Assembly (NCBI GenBank): GCA_948567375.1
Contig: OX419758.1
Location: 37,153,473 to 37,217,472 of the forward strand
Source: Lunularia cruciata
Taxonomy: Eukaryota > Streptophyta > Marchantiopsida > Lunulariales > Lunulariaceae
Reading direction: 5' to 3'
Length of the DNA: 64,000 bases
The first letter of the stretch is position 1. Each line of letters starts with the position of its first letter. The notes under the pieces are model-generated. The model ran no database searches and was not told where the DNA came from. It worked only from the letters and a program-made list of their open reading frames with translations. The translations under genes were made by a program, and so were the position numbers. This document shows, piece after piece, positions 24,183 to 35,907 of the stretch.

Positions 24183-25577
24183 GCTTTGCACGAGGAAGAA
24201 GAAAATCAGAGAGGGATTTGGATATGGAAGGAGATGAAGAATGAAGAGAAGTGGCTTAAAATTGAAAGAATATTTGACAAGACAAGAATGGGAGAATTTA
24301 CTAGAGCAAGGGCATTAGAACTATGAGAACATTAGAGTGTGAGCAATTAGAGTTGGCCTTGTAATGACCGAGCATCAAAGTTTTCCAACACTAGAAGGGT
24401 TGAGTATTAGATGAGGTGGAGTATGTAGAATGATGGTTCTCATACAACAATAGATAGGTTCTCTCCACATCCTTCCCTAATTTTATTTTATTTTAATCTT
24501 CTCACCATCTATTTCTTTTTTGTGTGTGTATTTGCTTTAGTGGGGGATTCTTGTCCCATTCATATGTTCTTTACATGTGCTTTCATGTCTTCTTGGGTTA
24601 TGTAGTACCTTCCATGTAGCTTGTTGTGATGCCTCCTTTTCAATCTTTAGCTAGGATTCCTAAAGGAACTTCCTTAGACTACACTCCTTACCTAGCTCCT
24701 CATATGTGCACTTAGGAACTAGGTCTTGGCGCCACCTTTTTGGGCACTCACCCTCAGTTGCCCAAGTTTGCCTTCATGGCCTCACCTCAGTCTCCTCACT
24801 CCATCCTCCATCATCCTTTGTGGAGGAGTCTACTCTAGTAGATATCCATAAGGAGGATCCTACGCCCATAGATATACCACTTCTTCACTCCTTCACCACG
24901 GATTCTCATATGGAGGATTCCTCTCTACAAAATCCTCACCTTCCTACCATCTCTTGCTCTACTCATCTAGCTTCACTACCACTTCAAAGTGTGATATCCC
25001 TCCTCCCCTTCAGAGTGAGTCTACCATCTCTCCACTACCAAGCAAGATTCCTCCTACTACACTACACCACCCCATAGTCTTATGCCTCCTTCCACTTCAA
25101 TAGACATCCCACCACCACATATCCACATATCTCCTCTAGTCTCCTTACCACATTCCTACATACTCCCTCATCAACAACCCATATAGTCATGCCAAGATTG
25201 CACTTGGGTATGCATTGGCTTAGCACAACATAGGGAGTGGGTTAGGTGCCTACAAATGAGAGCTAAGGCAACTATGCCACCTTCTCCTTTGGATCCCCTT
25301 TAGATACCAAACTTCTCTCTTCAAGCGCCTCCGGAGTCATACTCTTGGTTACACACAATTCTATTCAGGCTTTCTTACCAAGTTTACCTAGACCTCATAT
25401 GTACACTAAGATACTTATGCCACTTTGGTAGCTTGTGGGATCCATATTCTCCATCCTATTACTTGTTATCTTAGCAAATAACCAAGAAAGAGATGTCTCT
25501 ACATGGACCATATTAACGCTTTTCCCAATTGATCTTACTCCACCCAACACATGGGAGCACATTTGGTCATCGTGAGA
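24183..25577 (+). mobile_element. 5' part of plus-strand LINE-like element (left of nest)
   Basis: The part from about 25150 to 25577 matches the minus-strand element at 15590-15130 in order (CATATAGTCATG, ATTGCACTTGGGTATGCATTGG, then TACTCTTGGTTACAC, GTGCCACT-type text, and TCATCGTGAGAC). It stops at the target site CTACT (25578-25582), where chromovirus A1 begins; the rest of the element resumes at 45971. An open frame at 24706-25077 is rich in P, S, H and T and may be part of its N-terminal region. The origin of the first ~300 bp is unclear. Confidence 0.6.
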
Positions 25578-25582
25578 CTACT

Positions 25583-26024
25583 TGTAGCAATATAGAGTTT
25601 AGCAACAAAGTTAGTAGGGCTAACAAAGTAGAAAATAAGACAAATTAGCCTAGAATATTCTAGAAGTATCTAAGAAGCTTCTTGGGAAGCTTCCTGGCTA
25701 GCTTAGCTTGCACCCCAAGTAGGAGCTTTTAGAAAGAAGCTTCTAGAAGCTTCCAACTAGCTTAGCTTGCACACCAAGTAAACAGCTCCTAGAAGGAAGA
25801 TTCTTGAGAAGCTTCCCAACTAACTTGGCTAGCATTCCAAGAAAGCGGCTCAAGGAAGCTTCTTGATAAGCTTCTCAAGAGTCTTGTATGCTCCCTAAAA
25901 ATACAAGAGCCAAAGCTCATGCTAGGCATTCAGAGTTTTCCCTCATTCAGAGTTTTCCTTCATTCAAGTGTCCCAATATGAGCTTCCATTCTCCTATTTT
26001 TCTCCTTGGTCTTGGACTTTTACA
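25583..26024 (+). repeat. 5' LTR of A1, 442 bp
   Basis: TG...TTTTACA. It contains about three ~63-bp tandem units, each with TAGCTTAGCTTGCAC-like text followed by GAA/TTC pentamers. The perfect heat-shock-element match is at 25735-25754. The TATA-box position reads CTAAAAATAC here, so the core promoter has mutated. The primer site follows at 26026. Confidence 0.88.
25735..25754. promoter_or_regulatory. Perfect four-unit heat-shock-element match in A1 LTR
   Basis: aGAAg-cTTCt-aGAAg-cTTCc, four contiguous alternating pentamers, about 140 bp upstream of the TATA position at about 25895. Further two-unit GAAGCTTC blocks lie between the two. Confidence 0.5.
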
Positions 26025-26025
26025 T

Positions 26026-26037
26026 TGGTATCAAAGC
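26026..26037 (+). other. Primer-binding site of A1 (initiator tRNA-Met, one mismatch)
   Basis: TGGTATCAAAGC differs at one base from the site in A0 and A2. Confidence 0.8.
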
Positions 26038-26779
26038 AAGAATAGGATGGATGGAATTTATGGACCACCAAATCCACTTCCGCCAAACCATTTGAATTTT
26101 TGTGTCCAGGTATTACCCAAACATTGTTTCACATAATTCAGCACCTCACGCTTTGGATAGGATTTTTGCAATGATCATCTTGTTTGAGGAACCTTGATAC
26201 TTTTGGTTGTAACTTATGGAGAATGATGGACGTGCTACATCTATGTGTTAATAAATTAGATAAATTGGGAGTAGTGGGATAGAGTAGTGGCCATGGCGGC
26301 AATACCAGACATTATCATTACTATCTAGTAACAAATCAAGCACCTTACTCAATTGTTGGATGAACGAGACCAACAATGACAAGAACACATAGAGAGAGCA
26401 CCAATTCGAGATAGAGAAAATTGAATCCCATTTCCAAAACCCAAGGTGTTTGAAGGAAATAATCTTTTGGGCATAAGGAGAATTTTGTGTTTGACTGCAA
26501 ATGTTACTTTGAAGCTACCAATCTTCAAGATGAACAAAAATAGATTCTCTTGGCTTCTAGCCAATTGGATGATGTGGCAAAACTTTGGTGGCGATTCCAA
26601 GTGGAGCAAGCTAAGCAACAAATTTTTGCACTAATCTTGACATGTGCAGAATTTAAGGAGACAATACTTGGTCGATTTCAAACTATAAATGCCACTTGAG
26701 CCGCACGAGATAAATTGGCAAAGTTGGAGCAAATTGGCTCTATAAGGAGCTACATCATGCAATTTCAGAACATCATCAT
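26038..26779 (+). pseudogene. gag of A1, 5' part
   Basis: Begins with the same PPNPLPPNH leader text as A2 and runs to a QLDD(V)AKLWWRF-type block and the helix after it. It breaks off at 26779 in mid-gag at the A2 target site ATCAT. The 3' part continues at 41683 (GTAGATTCCAGATATACAAG), matching the uninterrupted text at 28650-28670 of A2. Internal stops are present, so it is not translatable. Confidence 0.7.
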
Positions 26780-27885
26780 TGTAACAATATGGAGTTTAGC
26801 AAAAAAGTTAGTCGGGCTTGTGAGCTGGCCTGTCTCTCACTCAAGATGAACCTCTGATGGCTATTATGGTAGCGCACCATGGACTAAGAAGGCAAGGAAC
26901 CCCAACTCCATCATACTCCTCCAAGGCTAACACTCCAAGACTCAAGATATTGCTCACTAGAGAACTCAATGAGAGAGAGATAGTTATAAATGAAAGAATG
27001 ATGAGTACCTCCTCACCCCTTGTTTATATACTTGTGAAATAGTTACATACCAAAGTTACTAATTATTGGAGTAACTCAAGTTACTAGACTAAAAGTCAAG
27101 TAAAGTCAAAAAGTAGAAAGGAATATCCATTCACATGTGCATATTCCACTAGCATGTGATCTTATCTTGACCCAACTACTAAGTCAAGGATTCCTTCACA
27201 TGGGCTATCCTTGGACTAAAGAAGAATCCAAAACAAAAAGGCTTGCGGGCCCAAGAGTTCTCAACTCTTTCCTCAAAGCCAAACACCTAGGAATAATACC
27301 AAGTCAACACACTAAAATCCAAAATAGTGGTGCTCATCTTTTCTACTTCCTCTAAAGTAAGGTCCCTTCTATCTTAGCTATGAATAACTTTATCTAACCA
27401 TGACTAATATAGAACCATCCTTTATCTCTATGTAAATAATATCTCTCAAGTACTTGTAATACCAAGCTAAATATCACAATACCACACACATGCACGAATG
27501 GGTGTTACAGGCTTACAAAGTAGCACATAAGACAAATCAGCCTAGAAAATTCTGGAAGTACCTATGAAGCTTCTTGGGAACCTTCCCGGCTAGCTTAGCT
27601 TGCACCTCAGGTAAGTAGCTTCTAGAAGCTTCCAATAGCTTAGCTTGCACACCAAGTAAGCGACTTCTAGAAGGAAGCTTCTTGAGGAGCTTCCTAGCTA
27701 ACTTGGCTTGCACTTTAAGAAAGCGGCTTGAGGAAGCTTCTTGAGAAGCTTCTTAAAGGCCTTGCATGCTACTTATAAAAACCAAAGCCAAAGCTCATGC
27801 TAGGCATTCGGATTTTTCCCTCATTTAGGTGTCCCAATGTGAGTTTCCATTCTCTTATTTCTCTCCTTGGATTTGGTCTTTTACA
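26780..27885 (+). repeat. 5' LTR of A2 (interrupted), about 411 bp net
   Basis: Interrupted at 26819-27509 by a solo LTR. The remaining part carries the three-unit heat-shock-type match cTTCt-aGAAg-cTTCc at 27619-27633, several GAAGCTTC blocks, and TATAAAA at 27774. It ends TTTTACA, directly before TGGTATCAGAGC at 27887. Confidence 0.85.
26819..27509 (-). mobile_element. Solo LTR of family B, 691 bp
   Basis: Same sequence and exactly the same length as the two LTRs of element B. GGCT lies on both sides (26815-26818 and 27510-27513). In the plus direction it starts TGTGAGC and ends GTGTTACA; strand is assigned from element B, which is coded on the minus strand. The 72-codon frame inside it (27137-27355) recurs in every family-B LTR and is not a gene. 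Confidence 0.88.
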
Positions 27886-27886
27886 T

Positions 27887-27898
27887 TGGTATCAGAGC
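27887..27898 (+). other. Primer-binding site of A2 (initiator tRNA-Met)
   Basis: TGGTATCAGAGC, one base after the LTR end. Confidence 0.85.
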
Positions 27899-27901
27899 AG
27901 G

Positions 27902-28811
27902 AATTGGATGGATGAAATTTATAGACCACCAAATCCACTTCCACCAAACCATTGGGATTTTTGCATCCAAATGCTACCCAAGCATTGTTTCACACAATTC
28001 ATCACCTTGCACTTTGGACAAGATTTTCTACATATGATCAACATATCTGAGGAACCCTTGGTGCTTCCGGTTGTAACTTATGGAGAACGGTGGATGTGCT
28101 ATTTCTACATATTAGTAAATTAGATAGATTAGGAGTAGTGTGATAGAGTAGCAACCATGGCAGCAATACCCAATGTTATCCTAGTTATGCAACAACAAAT
28201 CAAGTAATCGAGCACCTTACTTGATTGTTGGATGAACAAGATCTTTGACGATAAGAGCAGGTGGAGAGAGTACCAATTCAAGAAGGAGAAGATTGGATCA
28301 GATTCCCTAAACCCAAGGTATTTGAAGGCAAGAATCTTCTGGGTGAAGTGGAGAATTTTGTGTTTGATTGTGAATGTTATTTTGAAGCTACCAATCTACA
28401 AGATGAGCAAAAACAGATTCTCTTGGCTTCTAGCCAATTGGATGGAGTAGGAAAGCTATGGTGGAGATTCTGAGTAGAGCGAGCTGAATAACAAATTGTT
28501 GCACCAATCTAAACATGGGCAGAATTCAAGAGCGCAATAATTAGTCGGTTCCAAGCTATAAATGTCACACGAGTTGCATGGGATAAGTTGGCAAAGTTGA
28601 AATAGATTGGCTCTATAAGAAGTTACATCATGCAATTCCAAAACACCATCATGCAAATTCTAGATATATTAGAAGGTGAAGCTCTAGATTGATTTGTGAG
28701 GGGATTGAAGGCAAGCACCAAATTAGAGGTAACCATGCAAGAGCCACAACACTTGGAGGAAGCCATGTGGTTGGCCAAATGTTTTGATTCCTTAGTGGCA
28801 ACAACTTGGCC
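27902..28811 (+). pseudogene. gag of A2, 5' part
   Basis: It contains the PPNPLPPNH leader, a block FPKPKVFEGKNLLG, then FVFDCECYFEATNLQDEQKQ and SQLDGVGKLWWRF, the core of a retrotransposon Gag capsid domain, followed by a helical region (RSYIMQF-type text). Only a few point stops interrupt it. It is cut at 28811 by element B and resumes at 36603 after the duplicated GGCC. Confidence 0.75.
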
Positions 28812-29502
28812 TGTGAGCCGGCCTATCTTTCACTCAAGATGAACCTCTGATGGCTATTATGGTAGCGCACCATGGACTAAGAAGGCAAGGAACCCCAACT
28901 CCATCATACTCCTCCAAGGCTAACACTCCAAGTCTCAAGACATTGCTCACTAGAGAACTCAATGAGAGAGAGAAAGTTGCAAATGAAAGAATGATGAGTA
29001 CCTCCTCACCCCTTGTTTATATACTTGTGAAATAGTTACGCACCAAAGTTACTAATTACCGCAGTAACTCAAGTTACTAGACTAAAAGTCAAGTAAAGTC
29101 AAAAAGTAGAAAGGAATATCCATTCACATGTGCATATTCCACTAGCATGTGATCTTATCTTGAGCCAACCATTAAGTCAAGGATTCCTTCACATGGGCTA
29201 TCCTTGGACTAAAGACGAATCCAAAACAAAAAGGCTTGTGGGCCCAAGAGTTCTCAACTCTTTCCTCAAAGCCAAACACCTAGGAATAATACCAAGTCAA
29301 CACACTAAAATCCAAAATAATGGTGCTCATCTTTTCTACTTCCTCTAAAGTAAGGTCCCCTCTATCTTAGCTATGACTAACTTTATCTAACCATGACTAA
29401 TATAGAACCATCCTTTATCTCTATATAAATAATATCTCTCAAGTACTTGTAATACCAAGCTAAATATCACAATACCACACACATGCACAAATGGGTGTTA
29501 CA
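28812..29502 (-). repeat. 3' LTR of B, 691 bp
   Basis: On the minus strand it begins TGTAACACCC and ends GGCTCACA. It is immediately preceded, on that strand, by the purine-rich CCAGGGGTAAA. Confidence 0.9.
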
Positions 29503-32500
29503 TTTACCCCTGGACTAAGTTTTCACTTTGTCCTCAAAGTGAATGCCTCTTTACCTTCTATGGTACTTCTTCAACTTATCATGGTTAATCTTTTCAAAGT
29601 ATCTTCCTCCCAACTCCTTGAGATCATAGGTGTAATTGCCACACACCTTCTCCAATATGAAAGGTCCAAAGTACTTTGGCAAAAACTTCTTTTGCACCCT
29701 CTTGAATCAAATGGAATAAAATTTTTTTACTCAATCACCTTCTTTGAAAGGCTCCACCTTCTTCTTGCCTTGCCTCTTGTCATAGCTCTCCTTTTGTTTC
29801 CTTTGGGCTTGCTCTACTCAAACCATAGCAATTGCTCTTGCCTCTTCCAACTCCATGAGTTGATCCTTCCTTGACTTCTTTGCATCACCTCCTTGTGCTT
29901 TCTTCAATCTCCTATGAATGCTTTGGAAGGTAAGAAGATCAAAGTGAATAGGTAAGGTAGACTCAATACTATATACCAATTGAAATGGAGAAATCCAGTG
30001 GAAGTCTTCATGGTTGTCCTATACTCCCACAAAACTGCATGAATCCTCTTGTCCTAGTGATGTTTAGCCCTCTCCATTTCTGCATCTTTGGCCAACATCA
30101 TGCACAAGGTCAGATTGGTTCTCTTTGCCAAGCCATTGGAATTTGGCTTATAGGATGTAGTTACTCTATGTGTGATAGAGAAATGTCGTAGCATGGCTAT
30201 AGTAATGCTTCCTATAAACTCTCCTCCTCTATCAAAAACCAACTCCAAAGGGCATCCAAATCTAGTGATAATGCGTTCATAAAGAAATCTACCAACTTCA
30301 TCTTCATTCTTGTCCCTCAATGGTCTAGCCTCAACCCACTTGGTAAGGTAATCAGTAACTACCACAATGTACCGATTGTTCCTCAGGGTTCTATTGAGAG
30401 GTATTCCCCACTTCTCAAAAGGTCCTAGCAATGGAATTGATCTAAGTGGTGGAGTGGATGTAGACTTTCTAGCAAAAGCTTGACAAACATGACAAGTTTT
30501 GCAATAATCAAGACAATCCTTGATAATCCATCTCCAATGCTAACCTACATCTAGAATCTTGAAAGTAGTCACCTTTCCTGCAAAGTGTCCTCCACACACT
30601 AAACCTACATGAAACTCCTTTATGAGTATGATAGACTCTTCTTTACCCACTACTCTTCAAAGTAGACCATCTGCTCCTTGGTGAAAAAGAATATCCTCCA
30701 CCATTGTGTAAGGTTTAGATCTTGCTGCAAGGGCCTTCCTCTCCTTAGCATGCATCCCTTCTAGATAGTTATCTCTTGTCACAAAATCCACAATCTCCTT
30801 GTACTCCATTGGAACCTCTTGAGTGATTGAGATTGTCATGAGCTCTTCATCCGGAAACAAATCATCCATTGGCTCATCTCCATCATGATCATAGGCTCTA
30901 GATAACAAATCAACATTGTTTCTTTCTTGGCCTATCCTCAATGGTGTAGTCATACTCAGCAAGAGTATCATCCACCTTGCTAGTCTCCCTTCAACATTAG
31001 GCTTGTTGAAGATGTACTTCAAAGCCTTGTGATCTGTGACAATGGTAGCTTTCCCTCCAATCAAGTAGTGTCTAAACTTCTTGAGACCAAAGATCACTGC
31101 CAACTCTTCTTTCTCCCTGACAGAGTAGTTCTTCTCTGCTGAAACCATCTGCCTACTAGCATGAGCTATTGGATGATCATGCCCATCTTGGTCTAATAGA
31201 CTAAGAGTGCATCCTATAGCTACATTAGAAGCATCAGTATAGAGGATGAAAGGCTTACTCCAATCAGGTTTAGCAAGAATTGGAGCTACACAAGGGATTG
31301 CTTGAGCTCCTCAAAAGCTTTGAGAGCCTCCTTGTCCTCCAAAATCACCATGTAATCTACATCCTTCTTCATGTGGATGGTCAATGCATAAGCTTTGTTG
31401 GAAAATGAGAAGATGAACCTCCTATAGTATCCAACCATCCCCAAGAATTGGCATAACTTTGTCAAGCTTGAAGGGAATGGAAAGTTTGAGATTTTCCTCA
31501 AGATCAAATACTATTCCATCCTTAGAGATGATGTGCCCCAAAAGTAGACATTCTTCACATCCAAAAATGCACTTCTCTAGTTTGAGTGATGCATTTGCCT
31601 CATCCAAGCATTGCAAGACTTGATTAGGTGCTCAAAGTGCTCCTCCTTGCTCCCATAGACCCAAAAGTCATCAATGAAGTCTCTCACAAATTTCCCAATG
31701 AAAGGTTCAAATACCTTGTTCATGAATTGTTGGGCTGTGGCTGGAGCATTGCAAAGCCCAAAAGGCATGACCCTGAAAGCATAAGTTTCCCAAGGTGTGG
31801 TGAATGTGGTGAGTTGTTGATGCTCTGGTGCAATCTTGATTTGGTTATATCCACTATAACCATCTCCAAAACTATACCTCTCATGACCTGCAACCTCCTC
31901 TAAGATCTCATCAATGAATGGCAATGGGTAGTAGTCCTTCTTGGTAATAGCATTGAGCTTCTTGTAATCCACACATACCTAAAGCTTGCCATTCTTTTTC
32001 TTCACAATGACATTTGGAGAGACACATTCTGCATTCTCTACCTCAAAGATAAATCTGGTTTCCTTGAGCTTATCAATCTCCTCCTTCACAACCAAATATA
32101 TTGGTGGGCTAATGCAATGTTGCTTTTGGCAGATTGGTCTTGCATGTGACTCCACCTCTATCTTGTGCTCCTCCAAGGTGATGTCCTTCAAATCCTTGTA
32201 ATTAAAAGCAAACACATGGATGAACTTGTGGAAAATCTCCTCAAATCTCACATTCTCCTCCTTGGTAACATTTGGACCATACTTGAGGGTAGATAACCTT
32301 CTCTCTACCTCCTCAAGTGTCAATGTTGATTTATCTGGGTCCTTCAAAACCTCAAGCTTAGGAGCAAAATCCATAGCACACAAAGGATACACATCTGAAT
32401 CAGATTCAGATTCATCTTCCTTCGTGGAAGTCTCCTCTTCCATGCTTGTGTACACACCTGAAGCTCCTTCTTCAAAATTTGATTCCCAATAATCAGAAGA

Positions 32501-33091
32501 TTGTGTATCTGAATGTGAAGTGTTGGTGGTGTTAGTCATAGGAACTTTGACTCTATGGTTTGATGGCCCAATCCTCAAGTACCCTTTTTGCCATCGATCA
32601 GTTGTGTGTGTTGCTCTCAACCATGGCCTCTCAAGAAGTAAGTCATAGCTTGAATTCTTCAAGACTTGGAAAGTCATGAGATTTTGAACTCCCATAACTG
32701 AAACTATCACTTTATCCATCACTCCTACTGGTCAAACTGGTTGCTTGTTTGCCATGCTCACCACAAATGTTGAAGGTCTTAAGGGTATCATACCCAACTT
32801 CTTCATCAACATTTTTGACACGGCATTTACTGTTTATCTTCCATCAACCAATGCATCTTTGATATTGTGACCATTCACTCTCACATCAATCTTGGAAGCA
32901 TATTCACAAGCCTCCCATGGTGTTGGCTTGGCATCCACCACCCCCATTGATACTAGAGCTTTTGCTTTCTTCTTCCTCTTGCTCCTTGTAGAACTCAAAC
33001 CAACTCTAAGCTCCTTTCTCAAGGTAGGGTTCAAAGCAATCAATTGACCCACTGTGATGTTAGCCTTGTGACTACCAACATCCTCCAACAC
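29503..33091 (-). pseudogene. pol of B: protease-RT-RNase H-integrase
   Basis: Minus strand, 3' to 5' in window order. Integrase about 29900-30640: VVVTDYLTKWVEARP, then VFDRGGEF, then NSNGLAKRTN where the third catalytic residue is expected to be Glu but reads Lys. RNase H 30657-31148: NYSVREKEELAVIFGLKKF, TDHKAL. RT 31286-32300: PYLPLPFIDE-type start, FRVMPFGLCNAPAT, and FIDDFWVYGS as the catalytic box. Protease about 32600-33091: VNGHNIKDALVDGR, broken by a stop right after the expected active-site region. Frames up to 247 codons survive, separated by single stops and shifts. It would be a normal polyprotein if intact; as it stands it cannot be translated through. Confidence 0.82.
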
Positions 33092-33226
33092 ATTGTAGTT
33101 CTATTGTTGCTTTGAGATCAAGAAGTCCTCCATCTCCAACTTCTGCCTTGGAGTCTTTATTGTTGATGGTGTTGAGGTACGAGTGCTCCTAGTAGACATA
33201 GGAGTATCCTTTCTTGGAGTAAATCC

Positions 33227-34346
33227 TTAAGAAGAGTGAACATCCTTTGCAAAATGAGCTCTCTTCTTCTCTTGTGCCAAAAGCTCCAAATTAAGACCCT
33301 TGGAGTTTGAGCACTCTCCCTTCTCATACTTTCTCTCAACTTCATCTATGGATGCTATCCTCTTACCTTTGTTTGGATTAAGAGCCACTTGGGTTTCACT
33401 ACCTCCCTCTTTCCCTCTATTGGCTCCCTCATAACCCCTTCCTCCATGGTAAGTGGAATTTGGGCAATTCCTTTGGATATGGCCTCTTACTCCACAACCA
33501 AACAATTTCTATCATTGAAAGTGTTGGCTGGTTGGCCTCCTCTATATGGATAGTTTCCATAACTCCTAGGCTCTCTCCCTAAATTCTGATCCACCTCTCT
33601 CTTCTCCCATAGTTGCACTACATTGATCTTGAGATCCGCAAGTTGTTATGTGATGGTTTGAAGTGGATCCTTTGGTGGAGGTGCAAGAACTGGAGCAACT
33701 ACTACTTGTGGTGCAACCCTTGCCACCAAAGTATCAAAAGTTCCATCATAATTGTAGCCTTGAGGAGGATGCACAACCTCCTTCACCACCAAATCACTCT
33801 CATCCTCTTCCAAACTCTCCTCCGTACGAATTGCGATCTTGATAGCTTCAACCTTGGAAGAAGGTTTCTCATATCTCACCTTGCTTCTAATTTGTGGTCT
33901 CAATCCTCCCACAAAATTCTTGGTGAGCATGGCCCCTATGCCAATCATAGTAGTCTCCACATCATCTCCACCCTTCCTCAACACTATGCAAAATCTAGAC
34001 TCTAACTTTTCCACTCTTTCCACATAGACCCTCACTTTCTCTCCATCTCCATGCTTGAGAAAGGTAACCTCACTCATCAATCTTTCATAACTCTCATCAG
34101 AAGAAAGTTCTCAATGATTACTGAAGTCAAAGTCTCCCAAGACTCTTCTTGCCCATCTCTCCTCTCTCTCTTTTGGTATTCTGACTCATACCATGTAAGT
34201 GTTGCATCCTCAAAGAAATCTAGTATTAATGAGGCCCACTCATTCTTTCTCCTCTCATTGTTTCCTATGCAAGCTCTCTTGAAGTCTCTCACAAAGGCCT
34301 CCACATCTTCTCCATCCTTGCCAAAGAAAACCGGAAGTTTCTCCAT
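33227..34346 (-). pseudogene. gag of B
   Basis: A capsid-type domain on the minus strand starts at MEKLPVFFGKDGEDVEAF (34346) and runs through FFEDATLTWYESEYQ and a basic/acidic helical part to about 33646. After a break, 33505-33227 has a zinc-knuckle string FGCGVRGHIQRNC in which the first cysteine of the CCHC motif reads Leu. Two stops near 34080 and in 33510-33640 interrupt the frame. Confidence 0.75.
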
Positions 34347-34575
34347 CTTAACCCCTCACTATCTTTCTTTTCTCTCAATGTTTTTTTTTCTTTTCTCTCA
34401 CTCTATAACTAATAGAGTATAAACATGAATAACACCATCTGAGAATAATCCACTCTAGGGAACACAAAAGGTTCAAGTTGCTCCAAGATTTCTATAGCAA
34501 AATCAAATCCTAGAGTGCATATTAATTTAACTCTCATGGATATTTTATCCATAAGTTGAAAGATTATCTCTATCA

Positions 34576-34974
34576 CTAATCTTGAGAACTAGCTGATGAA
34601 GGTGGTAGTATTTCTGTAATTGTACTAAGACTCTCTCCAAGATCCTTCACCAAAGTCTCCAAAAGTGCTTTTACTCCACTACAATCATATCCTTTTGGAA
34701 GTCCTTCCACTCCACAAACCTCACACAACTCCTTGGTCTTAGATCTTCTCCGTCCCAATCCTGGTGAAGAAGGTCCAACATGCAAACCCAAGTCAAGTAA
34801 GCCTCTCCTTTCCCTCAATCTCTTGCTCTCAAAGGTCAATGGACATGAACTTGCCTTATGTGCCTTCTCTCCACATAGAAAGCACTTAGACTCACTCTTT
34901 CTTCCAAGTGGCGTAGGTTTTTGGATCCTCTCAACACTCTCTTCAAATTCTATTTTAAACTCTCTTTTCCTCAA
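34576..34974 (-). CDS. Extra zinc-knuckle ORF between 5' LTR and gag of B
   Basis: A 132-codon open frame on the minus strand lying upstream of gag within element B. It has CFLCGEKAHKASSC, a well-formed CX2CX4HX4C knuckle, at about residues 31-44, and a second cysteine pair CEVCG with a later Cys. The N-terminal half is highly charged; the C-terminal part is Ser-rich. The knuckle of gag proper is a separate one further downstream, so this is not gag out of place. It may be an accessory protein of the element or a split N-terminal part of a longer Gag. I do not recognise a named family. The start codon is the first ATG of the frame and is uncertain. Confidence 0.45.
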   Translation of the reverse strand: MRKREFKIEFEESVERIQKPTPLGRKSESKCFLCGEKAHKASSCPLTFESKRLRERRGLLDLGLHVGPSSPGLGRRRSKTKELCEVCGVEGLPKGYDCSGVKALLETLVKDLGESLSTITEILPPSSASSQD

Positions 34975-35695
34975 ATCTACCCCTTAAATCACCAAAAACC
35001 CTTTGGGAACCTTGCATAGTCTCAATTTCCACTCTTGATGACCTTTTATGTTCCCAAGATGAATCTAAACACTCAAAATGCTTTTTGTTGCTCTCAAACT
35101 CCTCATGCATGAGGTCTCCACTCTGCAGAATTGACCCTTCCTCACAATGTCACTCAAATCTCCCAACCAGTATGTGAAAGTCCTCTCAAATTTTGCACAT
35201 GTGATCACAACTCTAGGGCATCCCTCCCTGAAAAGTTTCAGATCTTTTCATTGAGCCATTTGGCCTAAACACTTCTCTATTTTGCACACATATTCCAGAT
35301 GTGGTCTGAAAACCACCCCCTTTAGTTTAGAAACTCATAACTCCTTGCACAAGAATGATCTCTCTCTAATGTTTGTGGAAAAAAGTAGTATACAATACAA
35401 TGAATTTTCTTGGAAATTTTCAAAATAATTTACTAAAAATTGAAGAAATGGCAGACTCTGTACAATTTTCCAAAGAGCATGTAGTTGCAGGAGCACTTTA
35501 CCCTATCAACTTTCAAAAATTCTAGCCTAGTGCGCATAATAGCTCTAGCAATAATTTTAAGTGTGCTAACTGAAAGATAATCCAAGTTATCATGTGTAGA
35601 AATTTCAAGTCCAGATCTCAAACTTGAGATTTTGCACAAAATCACCTTAATACCCAAAACCTGCAATCCACCTCACACAATCTCTCCAAATCCTC

Positions 35696-35907
35696 TCATG
35701 TGTATAAGATGTACAAAATCACCTCAAAGACATCATTATGAACTATAGGGTATACAAATGGATCTTGGTTCTCTAACATAAGTTCAACCATCTCTTCTCC
35801 TAATGTTCTCTCAAAGTGAGCTCTCATAGCCTCCTTTTGCCTAATGTAGAATTGAACTCGGAACATTATCTTGCCTCCTAGAGAGGTCCCGGCAACGGTA
35901 TAAAAAA
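35696..35907 (-). other. Leader of B with short open frame
   Basis: Just inside the 5' LTR, the minus strand stays open for about 70 codons (GGKIMFRVQFYIRQKE... VELMLENQD). I do not recognise it. The frame runs back into the LTR, so an ATG inside the LTR would be needed. From 34975 to 35695 I see only AT-rich leader sequence. Confidence 0.3.
35885..35904 (-). other. Primer-binding site of B (tRNA-Asp-like)
   Basis: On the minus strand, after the LTR end and a short T run, the sequence reads TATACCGTTGCCGGGACC. The plant tRNA-Asp primer site is TGGCGCCGTTGCCGGGGA, so the central CCGTTGCCGGG is exact and the ends have drifted. Confidence 0.65.

Noticed and set aside
25861-25890. GAAGCTTC palindromes as transcription terminators or hairpins
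   Set aside because: Intrinsic terminators of this kind are bacterial. In a plant LTR the phased GAA/TTC pentamers fit heat-shock elements better.
29130-29348. 72-codon frame repeated at 27137, 29130 and 36226
   Set aside because: It recurs because it lies in the family-B LTR, antisense to the element. Conservation reflects recent LTR copies, not coding selection.
31628-34422. Plus-strand open frames of 62-130 codons across element B
   Set aside because: They are antisense to gag and pol of element B, whose minus-strand products carry clear domain motifs.
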